The notes under the pieces: model-generated
Seen by the model: only the letters and a program-made list of their open reading frames with translations
What the model was told of the DNA's origin: nothing
Databases searched by the model: none
Assembly (NCBI GenBank): GCA_013203805.1
Contig: JABMPH010000267.1
Span: forward strand, 1-38,796
Direction: 5' to 3'
Source: Bacteroidota bacterium
GTDB taxonomy: Bacteria; Bacteroidota; Bacteroidia; Bacteroidales; F082
Length of the DNA stretch: 38,796 bases
Shown here: positions 15,858-25,171 of the stretch, piece after piece
How positions within the stretch are numbered: the stretch's first letter is position 1
How the letters are laid out: each line of letters opens with the position of its first letter
Position numbers and translations under genes: made by a program

Positions 15858-16757
15858 ATGAAAATGAAAAGAACACAATTGATTTTAATTGCCTTGATAG
15901 GTTTAATAGTAATCTCATCATGTAAAAAAGACAATGACCCGGAACCGGCAACAATGAAAAGCATAACCTTAAACCTAACCGGGTTAGAAGATTTAGGCTC
16001 AGACTTTGTATACGAAGGGTGGCTTATTGTGAATGGTGCACCGGTATCTTCAGGAACATTTATGGTAGATGATATGGGTGCATTATCCAAAACAAGTTTT
16101 GAGTTATCAGCAACTGATGTTGACAATGCAACAAAATTTGTTCTCTCAATAGAACCTAAATCAGATAGTGATCCAGCACCTTCTGCCACAAAAATATTAG
16201 CAGGGGATTTTTCCGGAAATGCTGCCTCAGTAAATATTGCACCTGTAGGTGATTTTATGAGTGCTGCCGGAAAATATATTCTTGCCACTCCAACTAATGG
16301 TGCTGACACTGATGAGAAAAGTGGAATCTGGTTTCTGGATTTAGCAACCGGAGCACCTACCGTAGGGTTAACACTTCCAACACTTCCAGAAGGCTGGAAA
16401 TACGAAGGATGGGTAGTAATTAACGGACAACCTGTTACAACAGGCAAATTTACAAATACTTCAGCAACCGACGAAGCAGCTCCATTTAGCAGTAGTGAAC
16501 CATTGCCTGATGTTAATGGTGCCAATGGTTTTTTTCCTGGTGAAGACTTCTTATTAAATGCTCCTTCAGGTTTGACATTCCCAACTGATATTGCCGGAGG
16601 TACTGCTGTAATTAGTATTGAGCCTGTACCAGATAACAGCCCCGGTCCATTTACACTAAAACCTTTGGTTCATGCAATTCCCGCTTCAGCAACTGATCAT
16701 ATGGTTTATGATATGGGACAAAATCTGAGCTTCCCAATGGGAACTGTTTCCAGATAA
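15858..16757 (+). CDS. Lipoprotein with two RskA-like domains
   Basis: The 299-residue product (start at 15858; an in-frame ATG at 15864 also fits) has a lipoprotein signal ending 'VISSCKKDND', so it is anchored to a membrane outside the cytoplasm. Two related modules follow. The first has 'YEGWLIVNGAPVSSGTF' and 'FVLSIEPKSDSDPAPSATKI', and the second 'YEGWVVINGQPVTTGKF' and 'AVISIEPVPDNSPGPFTLK'. Both match the C-terminal, extracytoplasmic domain of anti-sigma-K factor RskA (Y-x-x-W-L/V-I-x-x-G-x-P-V, then V-x-I-E-P). The cytoplasmic sigma-binding part and the transmembrane helix of RskA are absent. It follows the sigma factor and the barrel fusion, 69 bases downstream, and may be the sensory subunit. 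Confidence 0.8.
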   Translation: MKMKRTQLILIALIGLIVISSCKKDNDPEPATMKSITLNLTGLEDLGSDFVYEGWLIVNGAPVSSGTFMVDDMGALSKTSFELSATDVDNATKFVLSIEPKSDSDPAPSATKILAGDFSGNAASVNIAPVGDFMSAAGKYILATPTNGADTDEKSGIWFLDLATGAPTVGLTLPTLPEGWKYEGWVVINGQPVTTGKFTNTSATDEAAPFSSSEPLPDVNGANGFFPGEDFLLNAPSGLTFPTDIAGGTAVISIEPVPDNSPGPFTLKPLVHAIPASATDHMVYDMGQNLSFPMGTVSR

Positions 16758-16784
16758 GATAAGTAATTATAATTTTTAGGTTAG

Positions 16785-16819
16785 ATGGTGCATGGATAAT
16801 TCTGTGCGCCATTTTTTTA
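16785..16819 (+). terminator. Rho-independent terminator of the sigma/RskA operon
   Basis: ATGGTGCA (16785-16792) pairs with TGCGCCAT (16805-16812), one G-T pair, 12-base loop, followed by seven T. It lies 28 bases after the stop codon at 16757. Confidence 0.7.
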
Positions 16820-16841
16820 TCTCTTGTAGTTATATAACTTT

Positions 16842-16885
16842 AAAAAAAACAAAAAGAAGGATCCCAAATTTCTTCAGAATCCTTC
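16842..16885 (-). terminator. Rho-independent terminator of the 16943 gene
   Basis: On the minus strand GAAGGAT (16885-16879) pairs with ATCCTTC (16862-16856) and is followed by a T-rich run (16855-16842). It lies 58 bases after the stop codon of the minus-strand gene, back to back with the plus-strand terminator at 16785. Confidence 0.65.
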
Positions 16886-16942
16886 AGCAACTATAACCAA
16901 ATTTTAAAGGTTCATCACCTATCCAATTCGATAATAGTTCAT

Positions 16943-17959
16943 TTATTTAATATCCTCTAAAAATTGTTTTGTAAGAGCTATTGAAATCCCTTCTGAAATG
17001 GTTGTAATTTCTTCAATAAAGGGAACTGGATTAACCATCAAAACATTTTCAACTTTTTTACTGGAACTACCTGTCCAATAATAACTGCTTTCAGTTTCAT
17101 CAATCTCTTTAAACCCATCAGGTGAAATCCATCCATTATTATTCCCTTCAAGCAGTTCCGTTTGGTAGTAACCTCCGATTGTAGGCTGAGTTGTTTTTTT
17201 TGAAGGAGCCAGAGTTGTTAAATTACCAGATGCAATACTAAGATATGGAGAGGCCTGTACCTTTGCAGATGTGCTAAAATACCCACCTTTTCCATCCATG
17301 GTTACAAATGTTGTTTTAAACTCATAACTTACAACCAAAGCGTTTAATTCGTTGGCTAACTTGAAATACACCTTCCATGGTGCACCACCTTTAGTTAGCA
17401 CATCCTTTTTGGCATCATTGTAAACCACTAGTTTATTAGCCGGACGAACACTTACATATTTGTTAAGCCCGCCATCGCCATAACGAACGGGTTCAACATC
17501 TGAAGCATTAGCCACTACAATACGTTTCCCTTCCCCCCTGTTTTTATACATTTCAGTTTGCATAACTTCCGCTTCGGTTACTATTTCATACCCCTGATCA
17601 ATATAGTATTGAGTAATGTCATCATAAATTTGTGCAACGGCAGTTTGATAAGTATTAAAATCAATACCTCCTAAATTAGCTTTCATGCGTGCTGTGGATG
17701 AGCCATGACTAAGTCCTCCATACGATGTTTTTGAGTATTTCGAAAATACCTGCTGGTTGATAACTAAATCAGCAATATATACGCGTTTTACATTTGAGTA
17801 TTTTTTCTTTACCGGTCCGGGAACTTTTCCTTTAACCAGATCACTAAATTCAAAAGTACTCCAGTTGATTTTTTTGTCTTTCTTTTTATTTCCGGCCATA
17901 GCTGCATCCGAAAAAGCAAATACACCAAGTATTATAAATAAAGTCAGTATTTTTTTCAT
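16943..17959 (-). CDS. Secreted protein of unknown function
   Basis: The 338-residue product begins with a signal peptide (MKKILTLFIILGVFAFSDAAMA, cleaved before GNKKKDKK). The mature protein is mixed alpha/beta: 'VKRVYIADLVINQQVFSKY', a helix 'TYQTAVAQIYDDITQYYIDQ', 'KLVVYNDAKKDVL' and a final helix 'EGISIALTKQFLED'. No lipobox, transmembrane helix or sorting domain is seen, so it is probably periplasmic. I do not recognise a family. It is the third gene of a minus-strand run (18965, 18476, 17959) with gaps of 18 and 49 bases and is followed by a strong terminator, so it is the last gene of that operon. Confidence 0.7.
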   Translation of the reverse strand: MKKILTLFIILGVFAFSDAAMAGNKKKDKKINWSTFEFSDLVKGKVPGPVKKKYSNVKRVYIADLVINQQVFSKYSKTSYGGLSHGSSTARMKANLGGIDFNTYQTAVAQIYDDITQYYIDQGYEIVTEAEVMQTEMYKNRGEGKRIVVANASDVEPVRYGDGGLNKYVSVRPANKLVVYNDAKKDVLTKGGAPWKVYFKLANELNALVVSYEFKTTFVTMDGKGGYFSTSAKVQASPYLSIASGNLTTLAPSKKTTQPTIGGYYQTELLEGNNNGWISPDGFKEIDETESSYYWTGSSSKKVENVLMVNPVPFIEEITTISEGISIALTKQFLEDIK

Positions 17960-18008
17960 TGTTAAATTTTTATGTGGTTATAGTTACATTGATTTTTATT
18001 AGCAATAT

Positions 18009-18476
18009 CTACTCCTGTGCAAATTGTCCAAACCAGCCCGCACCTTCATATGGTTGTACATTAACTTCATTAAATACCCCAGTGCTTGTTTGGCTTACAC
18101 TGTAACAAATATTTCTATCACAATCATCCTTAAAAAAATAATTCGATTCACCCAGGCCAGCTCTGAAAGCAGGATTTTTAAGAGTTAGGCATTCCTCGCC
18201 TTCAATTTCTATAATCAACTCATTATTTGAAGTTAATGTGAATTTTGCCTTCTGTCCATTGCTGAAAGGAGAAGTTGGTTCAGCATAAGAATAAGTTGTT
18301 TGAAATACTCCCTGTATTTCCAAAGGTAATGTTGCCGATGTTTCATCCGCAAGTAAGGATGGTTCGCAAACAACTCCGTTACATGACGTAGAATCCGGGT
18401 TTTCTGATTCGTTATCCTTTTTACAAGCTGTTGAAATAACGATCAATACCAGCGATATAATTAGAATTTTTTTCAT
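18009..18476 (-). CDS. Small lipoprotein
   Basis: The 155-residue product has the lipoprotein signal MKKILIISLVLIVISTACKKD, Cys at 18, followed by an acidic Asp/Glu/Ser/Asn tether with two further cysteines ('SCNGVVCEP'). The rest is beta-rich with two more cysteines near the C-terminus ('DDCDRNICYSVS'), so disulfides are likely. It lies between two other exported proteins in one transcription unit. Function unknown. Confidence 0.7.
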   Translation of the reverse strand: MKKILIISLVLIVISTACKKDNESENPDSTSCNGVVCEPSLLADETSATLPLEIQGVFQTTYSYAEPTSPFSNGQKAKFTLTSNNELIIEIEGEECLTLKNPAFRAGLGESNYFFKDDCDRNICYSVSQTSTGVFNEVNVQPYEGAGWFGQFAQE

Positions 18477-18494
18477 AATAACTTACTTGCTTTG

Positions 18495-18965
18495 TTAAAA
18501 CGACCCTTCAAATACTCCATCGGTAATACTTTTTGTTGCACCCGAAGTACTATATCCTTCAAAGGCAAATGTTCCCTTTATAGAACTATCCGAAATTTCA
18601 GTTACTGTAATACTTCCGCTTCCAACAATTCCATTTGCCGAATAGGTTTGATCTGGGTTTAAACCTTCTGTCCACCTAAGCTGATTGCCTGATGCTGCTG
18701 CAATTTGATATGTGCCCGGTGCAGTAACATTCATTAACAGTACAGATGCCTGACGTGCTTCTGAATCACTTCCGGTTACGTTGATAACACCATTTGTATT
18801 AATCGCCTGTACAGCAAGCGATGCATTCCATGATGTTCCGGCATACTTTAAGCTAATTTTACCGCTACTTGCAATAGGATTTCCACTATCCTCATCTTTT
18901 TTGCATGAACTCATTGCTACACCAAATACCAGCAGCATTCCTAAAATTAAATTTCTTGTCTTCAT
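18495..18965 (-). CDS. Lipoprotein, DUF6252-like
   Basis: The 156-residue product has a lipoprotein signal ending 'GVAMSSCKKDED' (Cys near 21). The mature part begins 'GKISLKYAGTSWNASLAV' and contains 'APGTYQIAA', 'GSGSITVTEISDSSIKGTF' and ends 'ITDGVFEGSF'. This is the beta-sandwich pattern of small Bacteroidota lipoproteins annotated as DUF6252 or similar; the family name is a moderate guess. It is the first gene of a three-gene minus-strand unit and has a promoter-like -7 element and an inverted repeat upstream. The response regulator gene lies just beyond, at 19103. Confidence 0.7.
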   Translation of the reverse strand: MKTRNLILGMLLVFGVAMSSCKKDEDSGNPIASSGKISLKYAGTSWNASLAVQAINTNGVINVTGSDSEARQASVLLMNVTAPGTYQIAAASGNQLRWTEGLNPDQTYSANGIVGSGSITVTEISDSSIKGTFAFEGYSTSGATKSITDGVFEGSF

Positions 18966-18997
18966 AGTTATAGTATTAGTTTATTAAAAATATTTAC

Positions 18998-19005
18998 CAA
19001 AATTA
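18998..19005 (-). promoter_or_regulatory. -7 element of the lipoprotein operon
   Basis: On the minus strand TAATTTTG matches TAnnTTTG, 32 bases before the ATG at 18965. There is no -33 match at the normal distance, but an inverted repeat lies upstream at 19038-19065. Confidence 0.5.
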
Positions 19006-19037
19006 CTTTGATATGAAGGAAGGAAAATAGGGTAATG

Positions 19038-19065
19038 TACGTAATTGACTACGGTAACTAACGTA
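19038..19065. promoter_or_regulatory. Imperfect inverted repeat, candidate regulator site
   Basis: TACGTAATTGA (19038-19048) and TAACTAACGTA (19055-19065) are inverted copies matching at 8 of 11 positions around a 6-base spacer that holds a further TACGG. It lies about 33-60 bases upstream of the -7 element of the lipoprotein operon and 38 bases beyond the end of the NarL-type regulator gene, a family that binds inverted repeats. Confidence 0.4.
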
Positions 19066-19102
19066 TTTTTAGGATATGGGATACATAATTAAGTGAATAT
19101 TA

Positions 19103-19750
19103 TCAGCTAATAAAACCATTTTTAATGGCATAACTAATTATTCCGGCAACATTATTCACCTCTAGTTTTTTCATGAGGTTTGTACGATGTGTATCAACTG
19201 TACGATGGCTTATAAACAATTGATCACCAATTTCTCTATTGGTATAACCTTCAACTATTAATTTGATAATTTCAATTTCTCTTGTGGTGAGCTTAATCCC
19301 TGAATTGGTAAGGTTATTTTTGTTTGATTTCTCCTTGGTTAAAAGCGAAAGCGTGACATCAGAAGAAAAATACCGATCTCCAATTGATACTTTTTTTATT
19401 GCATCTATCAACTCTTCTTTTGTGGTATTCTTTAATAAGTACCCATCCACCCCTATTTCTATCAGGTCTTTTATCATTGCGCTCTCGCTATGCATCGAAA
19501 GTATTATAACTTTTGTGTTTGAATACTTTTCTTTGATGATTTTTGCGGCATCAAGTCCGTTCATAACAGGCATATCAATATCCATAAGTACCATATCCAC
19601 ATCTACTACTCTCAATAGCTCAAGCGCTTCGCGGCCATTATTTGCATTACTTATAACCCGGATTCCTTCTTCACTAATCAACAAGGATTGCAATCCATCT
19701 ATAATAATCTGATGATCATCAACCAATAATACTCTTATTTCTTTTGTCAT
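19103..19750 (-). CDS. NarL/FixJ-type response regulator
   Basis: The 215-residue protein has a receiver domain (1-120) with the acidic pair DD in 'VLLVDDHQ', phospho-acceptor Asp57 in 'VLMDIDMPVMNG', Ser/Thr in 'VIILSMHSE' and Lys in 'YLLKNTTKEE'. A LuxR-type helix-turn-helix follows at 150-212 ('LTTREIEIIKLIVEGYTNRE', 'SHRTVDTHRTNLMKKL'). Its start codon overlaps the stop of the histidine kinase gene by four bases (ATGA), so the two are translationally coupled and form a pair. The lipoprotein operon on the same strand is a plausible target. Confidence 0.94.
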   Translation of the reverse strand: MTKEIRVLLVDDHQIIIDGLQSLLISEEGIRVISNANNGREALELLRVVDVDMVLMDIDMPVMNGLDAAKIIKEKYSNTKVIILSMHSESAMIKDLIEIGVDGYLLKNTTKEELIDAIKKVSIGDRYFSSDVTLSLLTKEKSNKNNLTNSGIKLTTREIEIIKLIVEGYTNREIGDQLFISHRTVDTHRTNLMKKLEVNNVAGIISYAIKNGFIS

Positions 19751-21675
19751 AGTGGTATTCTTATGGTGACTATTGTACCTACTCCAACTTTACTATCGTA
19801 GTTTAATAAACCTTCTAAACCCTTAACACGACTTTCGATATTCATTAATCCAATTCCGGTACCTTTCTGTTGGTCATAGTTAAATCCTTTTCCATTGTCT
19901 TCAATTATAAATACAACATTCCTGCTTCTTCTGAGTAATTGGATATTAACTTCGCTAGCTTGGGCATGTTTATGAATATTACTTATCAATTCCTGTGCTA
20001 TCCTAAATAACCCCAATTCGTATGCTTTAGGTAACCTATCATTCATATTGTGATAGTTGAAAGAACATGATATTTTCCCTGATTCGGCACTTATGTTGAT
20101 AATCCCATTAATTGCTGCAACAAGACCAAATTGTTCCAGTTCTTTGGGCATCATTTGATGCGAAATAGTACGAACCTCATCAGCAGCTCCATCAATTAAG
20201 GATGATAAGCTTTGTAGATTCTCCCTCAAACTATCGCTTTTTATTGTAGGTGCTATGGCTTCCCATTTTAACTTAACACCCGAAAGCGACTGCCCCACAC
20301 CATCATGTAACTCCCGTGCAATCCTGCGACGCTCCTCTTCCTGCCCATCCAGAACAGCTTTAATTTGCTGTTCGCTATGGCGAATAATTGCTAAATCCAA
20401 CGCCAACTTTTGCTTTTGCTTACGCCGATAAAAGAGAAAAATACCTGCTCCAACAAGGGATATAATCACAAAGACAAGCAATAATATTTCTGTTTTTCTT
20501 TGTTTCAAACTTATCTCAGTAAGTTTGCTTGCCTGCTGTAATAAGGTAAGTTTTTGCTCTTTTCGGTCTGAATCATACTTCGCTTGTGCATCAATAATTT
20601 GTTGATTGAGCCTTTGTTCATAAACCGAGTCTTTAGTTATGGTGTAATAATCGAGATATACAAAAGCACTATCCATCATTTGCTGTTGTGCATGCCATTT
20701 TGCAATCTCGAGAAAGGCTTGCATTTCTTCTTCAATAACACCAATTGTCATGGCTATTTTAAGTCCCTTATACAAAAAAACACCGGCCTCGGGATAGCGT
20801 TTTAAATTCATATTTACGGTGCCCAATTTAAGCATTGATGAGGCTATTGCTTTCTGATCTTCCAACTTCTCTCTGATTTCCAATGACTCTGTAAGAAAAA
20901 TTAATGCTTTTTGATTTTCACCCATCGATAGATAAACAGCACCAAGATTTGTAAGCATAACAGCCGTCGATTCATCTTGTTTAATTTGCCGTGTAATCTG
21001 TAATGCTTTTTGATAATTTGCAATTGCAAGAGCGGTATCGCCCATATCGAGAAAAACATTAGCAATGTTACTATATGATCCAGCTTCACCGTAACTATCG
21101 TTTTGCTTCTTACGGATTATTAAAGCCCTTTGATGATAGTCGAGTGAAGTTGATAAATCGCCAATATTATAATTTATAATTGCAATATTGTTTAAACAAT
21201 AACCAATCCAAAGATCTTGTTTAAGCACTTCATAAATTTTAAGTGCCTGAATAGCATTTTCAAGAGCTTCTTTTAACTTCCCTTGTTTTTGATAAACGAT
21301 TCCGATTTTATTGTACAACGAAGCTATCCCAGCGCTATCATTATGATTCTTTCTGATTATCAGAGATTTATTAAAGAAATCCATAGCATTAATAAAGGAA
21401 CCTCTATCAACATGAATAATTCCCATATCGTTGTATGCCTGGGCAACACCTTTATTATAATTTATTTGTTTCGCCAATTCCAATGCCTGGTTTCCATAGT
21501 TTAAAGCCGTATCACCTGAAATAAATCGATATTCCCAGCACAGGTCGCAAAGCAGGTTCACTCGGTCAGCACCTTTTGACTGTTTCATTTTATATTCAAG
21601 ACTGTCAATAGCTTCTCCTGCTTTTGCAGTGATAACAATAAAGAATATTGATACTATTAGAATATTTTTAAACAC
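19747..21675 (-). CDS. TPR-containing sensor histidine kinase (HisKA_3 type)
   Basis: The 642-residue protein has a signal peptide (to about residue 19), a periplasmic array of about seven tetratricopeptide repeats (60-370), a coiled region, one transmembrane helix (397-416), and a cytoplasmic kinase. The phospho-acceptor is His457 in 'RRRIARELHDGVGQSLSG'. The ATPase has the N-box around Asn566 ('ELISNIHKHAQAS'), DNGKGF (593-598) and GTGIGL (605-610). This is the NarX/DegS-like class that partners NarL-type regulators. The TPR array suggests it senses a protein or peptide. Its gene precedes and overlaps the response regulator. Confidence 0.93.
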   Translation of the reverse strand: MFKNILIVSIFFIVITAKAGEAIDSLEYKMKQSKGADRVNLLCDLCWEYRFISGDTALNYGNQALELAKQINYNKGVAQAYNDMGIIHVDRGSFINAMDFFNKSLIIRKNHNDSAGIASLYNKIGIVYQKQGKLKEALENAIQALKIYEVLKQDLWIGYCLNNIAIINYNIGDLSTSLDYHQRALIIRKKQNDSYGEAGSYSNIANVFLDMGDTALAIANYQKALQITRQIKQDESTAVMLTNLGAVYLSMGENQKALIFLTESLEIREKLEDQKAIASSMLKLGTVNMNLKRYPEAGVFLYKGLKIAMTIGVIEEEMQAFLEIAKWHAQQQMMDSAFVYLDYYTITKDSVYEQRLNQQIIDAQAKYDSDRKEQKLTLLQQASKLTEISLKQRKTEILLLVFVIISLVGAGIFLFYRRKQKQKLALDLAIIRHSEQQIKAVLDGQEEERRRIARELHDGVGQSLSGVKLKWEAIAPTIKSDSLRENLQSLSSLIDGAADEVRTISHQMMPKELEQFGLVAAINGIINISAESGKISCSFNYHNMNDRLPKAYELGLFRIAQELISNIHKHAQASEVNIQLLRRSRNVVFIIEDNGKGFNYDQQKGTGIGLMNIESRVKGLEGLLNYDSKVGVGTIVTIRIPL

Positions 21676-21779
21676 CCTTATTTCTTAGGTTTTGTTTTCA
21701 TTACTTTCCAAAAATTTGGTTTAATTTTTTTTAGATCACATAAATCAACGCTATTAATCCAATTGACAGCTTTTCAAAG

Positions 21780-21787
21780 CAAATATA
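21780..21787 (-). promoter_or_regulatory. -7 element of the kinase/regulator operon
   Basis: On the minus strand TATATTTG matches TAnnTTTG and lies 104 bases before the kinase start at 21675, leaving a leader of about 95 bases. It is just after the stop codon of the preceding minus-strand gene. Confidence 0.35.
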
Positions 21788-21791
21788 TGGA

Positions 21792-24700
21792 TTATTGCTT
21801 AACTACTTTTACTCTGTAAGTTACTCCTACGTTCGTAAGATGAATAATATAAATACCCGCTTTGTATCCGGTCAAATTAAACGATTTAACATTGTTTGAA
21901 GGATAGAAGATTCCTTTATCAATAATTTTACTATCAATCGAGACTATTTGGTAATTAAAACTATTACCAACTGGTAAAGAAATATTCACCTTGCCATCAG
22001 TGGGTACTGGAAATGCTACCAGACTTTCGAATTTGTTTTTCTGATCAATATCATAAGTTATATCAGTACATCCAATAAAGCTAAATTCTGCGGCCGATGA
22101 CCAAGCATTACCATTTACTTCTGATAAACCAACCAACCTAAAATACCTGCCAACAATTGACGTGCTGAATGTGATGGTTTGAGGTGCTCCCGTATCTTCA
22201 AACTCCCCAACGCTAATTGCTTCTCCCCAATCTAAACTATCTACGGTTACGTATAGTTCGTATTCTTTAATCCGCCCATTTGAACCATTCTGCCGATTTA
22301 ACAAAGAAAACTCAAAAAGTCGATATTCCTCACCCAAATCAACTTGAATTTCATGCGGATAGAGATCGGAACCTGTACTCCATCGCGTATGCCAAATGGT
22401 GGATGGATCATCATCAAACGCCATAATAGCCAAACCTGGATAATTAATTTCTTCACTATCAACATAAATTAATTTCCAAGTATCTTTAGGTAACTCGGCA
22501 GGGTTCGAGCAATCATCAATTGAGGGGCAAGTAGTTGCGGTAATAACATCTTCCATATATTTAATATATGTGGTATCATTTTTTGTTAAAGAAAAATTTA
22601 CACTGTAAGTGCCTGCCTCTCCAAGTACTACCTTTGGGTTCCTGATATTCGGATTATTAATAAACTCTGGTTCGGGAATAATCTCCCAATTCCAACTAAC
22701 ACCGTCGTGATTTATTATGGAATCATCTTCAAATTGAAGAGTATCTGTCATGCAATTAACCAGTGATTTTTCGAACCATGGGTTGATAAGTGGAAGGAAC
22801 TCTGTTTCTTGCAGTGGAGACTCCCAAATACCGGCACCACTTGCAACACGTAATTTGCTATCACGGAAAAATGGCAAAGCCAAATTAACATAATTTCCTG
22901 CTGGGTAATCGTTGTTAAAAAATTCCCAATCATTCATTCCTGTTTTGCGATAATATACTTTAGCTGATTGTCCATCTCTTGCATTGGTAAATAAATAAAC
23001 CAAATCCGCTTCATCATTAGTAGTCTGAATTATCAGGCATTTCGTATATTCCTCAATGCTTCCGGTCCAATCTATCCAAGTATCTCCTCCATCGGTTGAC
23101 CGAAATACCTTTCCAATATCTGACGACCATGTCCCATTTTGCAAACAGGTATAAATAGTATTTTCATCATATGGTGAAACTGCAAAAAATGTTTTACCCT
23201 TCCAATATGAGGTTCCATTTTGTCCATTGGTAAGTGATGGTTTAAGCTCCCATGTTTAACCCATCCTGTTGGTGATTCGGCACCTCCCATTCGTAGTGCC
23301 TTGGGCTGATAAAAATCAGCGATGGCAGTATTTCCATTATGATAACGTCCGCCAACAATAAGATCCTCATTCCAACCCTGATCGAAACCCCACATATCAG
23401 AACCCACAAGTCCATTATTGCGTGAAAAATAATTGCTTGTGCTAGTAAAATTATCCGTTGTTAGAGAAAACCCTCCATCCGTGGCAACCCATGTTTCACC
23501 GTTAGTCAACAACTTCATATCCTGTATATCAGGATGAATGGCAAAGTTACCTGTATATCCACCAATTGCCGTAAACTGCTGACCTCCATCTCCTGATTTA
23601 AAGAGTGTTGTGGTACCAGTAAAAATTAAATCCTCATCGATTGGTGATATTTCAAGGACAAGGTCGAAATATCCCTGCCCGTTATTCATTGGAAAACTAT
23701 TTGTTTGACCAGTGGCTAATAGTTCCCATAACCATGAAGCACCAACCAAAATCCCTTTGTATAACAGTGGGGTGTTATCAGAGCTTAACATAACAGCAAG
23801 CATAATATTTGGACTATCAGCTGTAACAGCTAGCAAACCACCACTTTCATCACTAATATTATCTGGAAAATTAAGATGGGAAAAAAAGCTTGCTCCACCA
23901 TCGTCCGACATAAATACAGAAAATTTACCACTCACTTTAGAAATAGCAAATATCATATTACTATTATCGGGCTTAAATTCAATATCATATGATGGTTTGT
24001 CTAATCCTTGCATCCACGACAATCCACCGTTGTTACTTATGAATACTCCGGCTGTTGTAGCTGCAGCAACATTATTAGGATTGTTTGGGTTAATTTTTAA
24101 TCTATTTGTTTGAAATGATACTCCTGTGGATAACAAAGGAGTCCATGTGTTACCGCCATCAGTGGTCTTATGCACCTGGTTTCCAGCTGTAACGTAAACA
24201 ATATCTTCGTTACCCGGATGTATAGCAACAGCGGTTACTCCTCCCCCAAAAAAATATGACGGGGCTAATAATTCCCAGCTCAAACCTTTATTGGTGGTTT
24301 TATTTACAAATCCGGTTTCAGTTCCGCAGTAAATTACATTTTCATTGGATGGGGCTACATCGAATGAATACACATTAACTTGCCAGGGGCATGCATCCGG
24401 GGCATTTGGACTACCCGATTCATTTAACCAGAAAGTTTCTTTCGGTCCTAAAAATGACCAATCGGAGTTTGATCGATTATCCTTATTGAAGGCATGACCC
24501 GAATTAAGTTGCGACTCCAGCAAAGTTTGATAAAACAATTTTGTGTCGGGGAGTTGAATTGTACCATCATCCAACACATAAGTTGAAATGGCTCTTTTCC
24601 AAATTTTAAAATATCTTATCTCTGGAGATTTCTTACCAGGGTGATTACCAATGTAAATGTCAAAATCCTTAACAATATCATTGAAGTTTACAGGATATTG

Positions 24701-24868
24701 ATATAACATTTTCGCCCAATTGGGAAATGTATTATTATATGCTGGTTTATAACTTTTTATAATACCGGAAGCATCATCGTATGGTGTAAATGTAGATTGA
24801 GGAAATGCATTTATGAAAAATATTTCCAATGCAATAATTAATAGATATTTTAAAGATTGATTTATCAT
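21792..24868 (-). pseudogene. Frameshifted T9SS surface protein with sortilin-like repeats and discoidin domain
   Basis: Two overlapping minus-strand frames form one gene. The first (start 24868) has a signal peptide ('FFINAFPQS') and BNR/VPS10-like Asp-box repeats such as 'VHKTTDGGNTWTPL' and 'LFKSGDGGQQFT'. The second continues them ('VFRSTDGGDTWIDW'), then has a PKD-like segment, an F5/8 type C (discoidin) domain ('WSTGSDLYPHEIQVDLGEEY', 'RYFRLVGLSEVNG') and a C-terminal T9SS sorting domain ('VAFPVPTDGKVNIS', 'YKAGIYIIHLTN'). Homology passes from one frame to the other at a run of three G (23249-23251 on the plus strand as CCC). One more G would restore 'GWVKHGELKPSL' and give 1025 residues. 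Sequencing error or real inactivation cannot be told apart here. Confidence 0.85.
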
Positions 24869-24892
24869 GGTTCAAATTGATTTACAATGAAT

Positions 24893-24900
24893 CAAAAGTA
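24893..24900 (-). promoter_or_regulatory. -7 element of the frameshifted surface-protein gene
   Basis: On the minus strand TACTTTTG, identical to the -7 element of tRNA-Phe, lies 24 bases before the start codon at 24868. No -33 box is visible. Confidence 0.5.
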
Positions 24901-24989
24901 ATGAAAATGGTGATTAAGGTGTTGAATAATAACAAATCATGGCTTTTTACATATTTCTATGCAATTAATGTAAAAAAACCACAAACCAA

Positions 24990-25025
24990 GTAGGGGTAAA
25001 AGCGAACTAAACTGTCATACTAATA
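24990..25025 (+). repeat. 36-base motif, copy 1
   Basis: The segment begins GTAGGGGTAAA, then after eight variable bases has AAACTGTC, then an alternating TA-rich end. It matches 28655-28690 at 26 of 36 positions without gaps; the two blocks are 100 per cent identical. It lies 147 bases upstream of the PKD-protein start. Confidence 0.6.
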
Positions 25026-25171
25026 CCTAAACATAATCGGCAGAAATTCATTTACTCCTGCCCACTCATGTTTTCTTAATGGAAACACTCTACTTCAGCA
25101 CATTAAAAACCTTTCATGACCTATTAACATCTATATCGAATAAAAAAAACTGATCCAAAAAAATAAAACAA

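Larger units (their letters stand above)
24869..25171. other. 303-base divergent intergenic region
   Basis: This gap separates two large divergent surface-protein genes. It holds a -7 element for the minus-strand gene at 24893-24900 and copy 1 of a 36-base motif at 24990-25025. I see no RNA gene, no open frame of note and no convincing -7 element for the plus-strand PKD gene. Confidence 0.7.

Noticed and set aside
21792-23144. An independent 450-residue gene starting MQNGTWSSD
   Set aside because: The supposed start lies within a continuing Asp-box repeat, homology continues upstream in the same frame to the G-run, and there is no signal peptide although the C-terminus is a T9SS domain.
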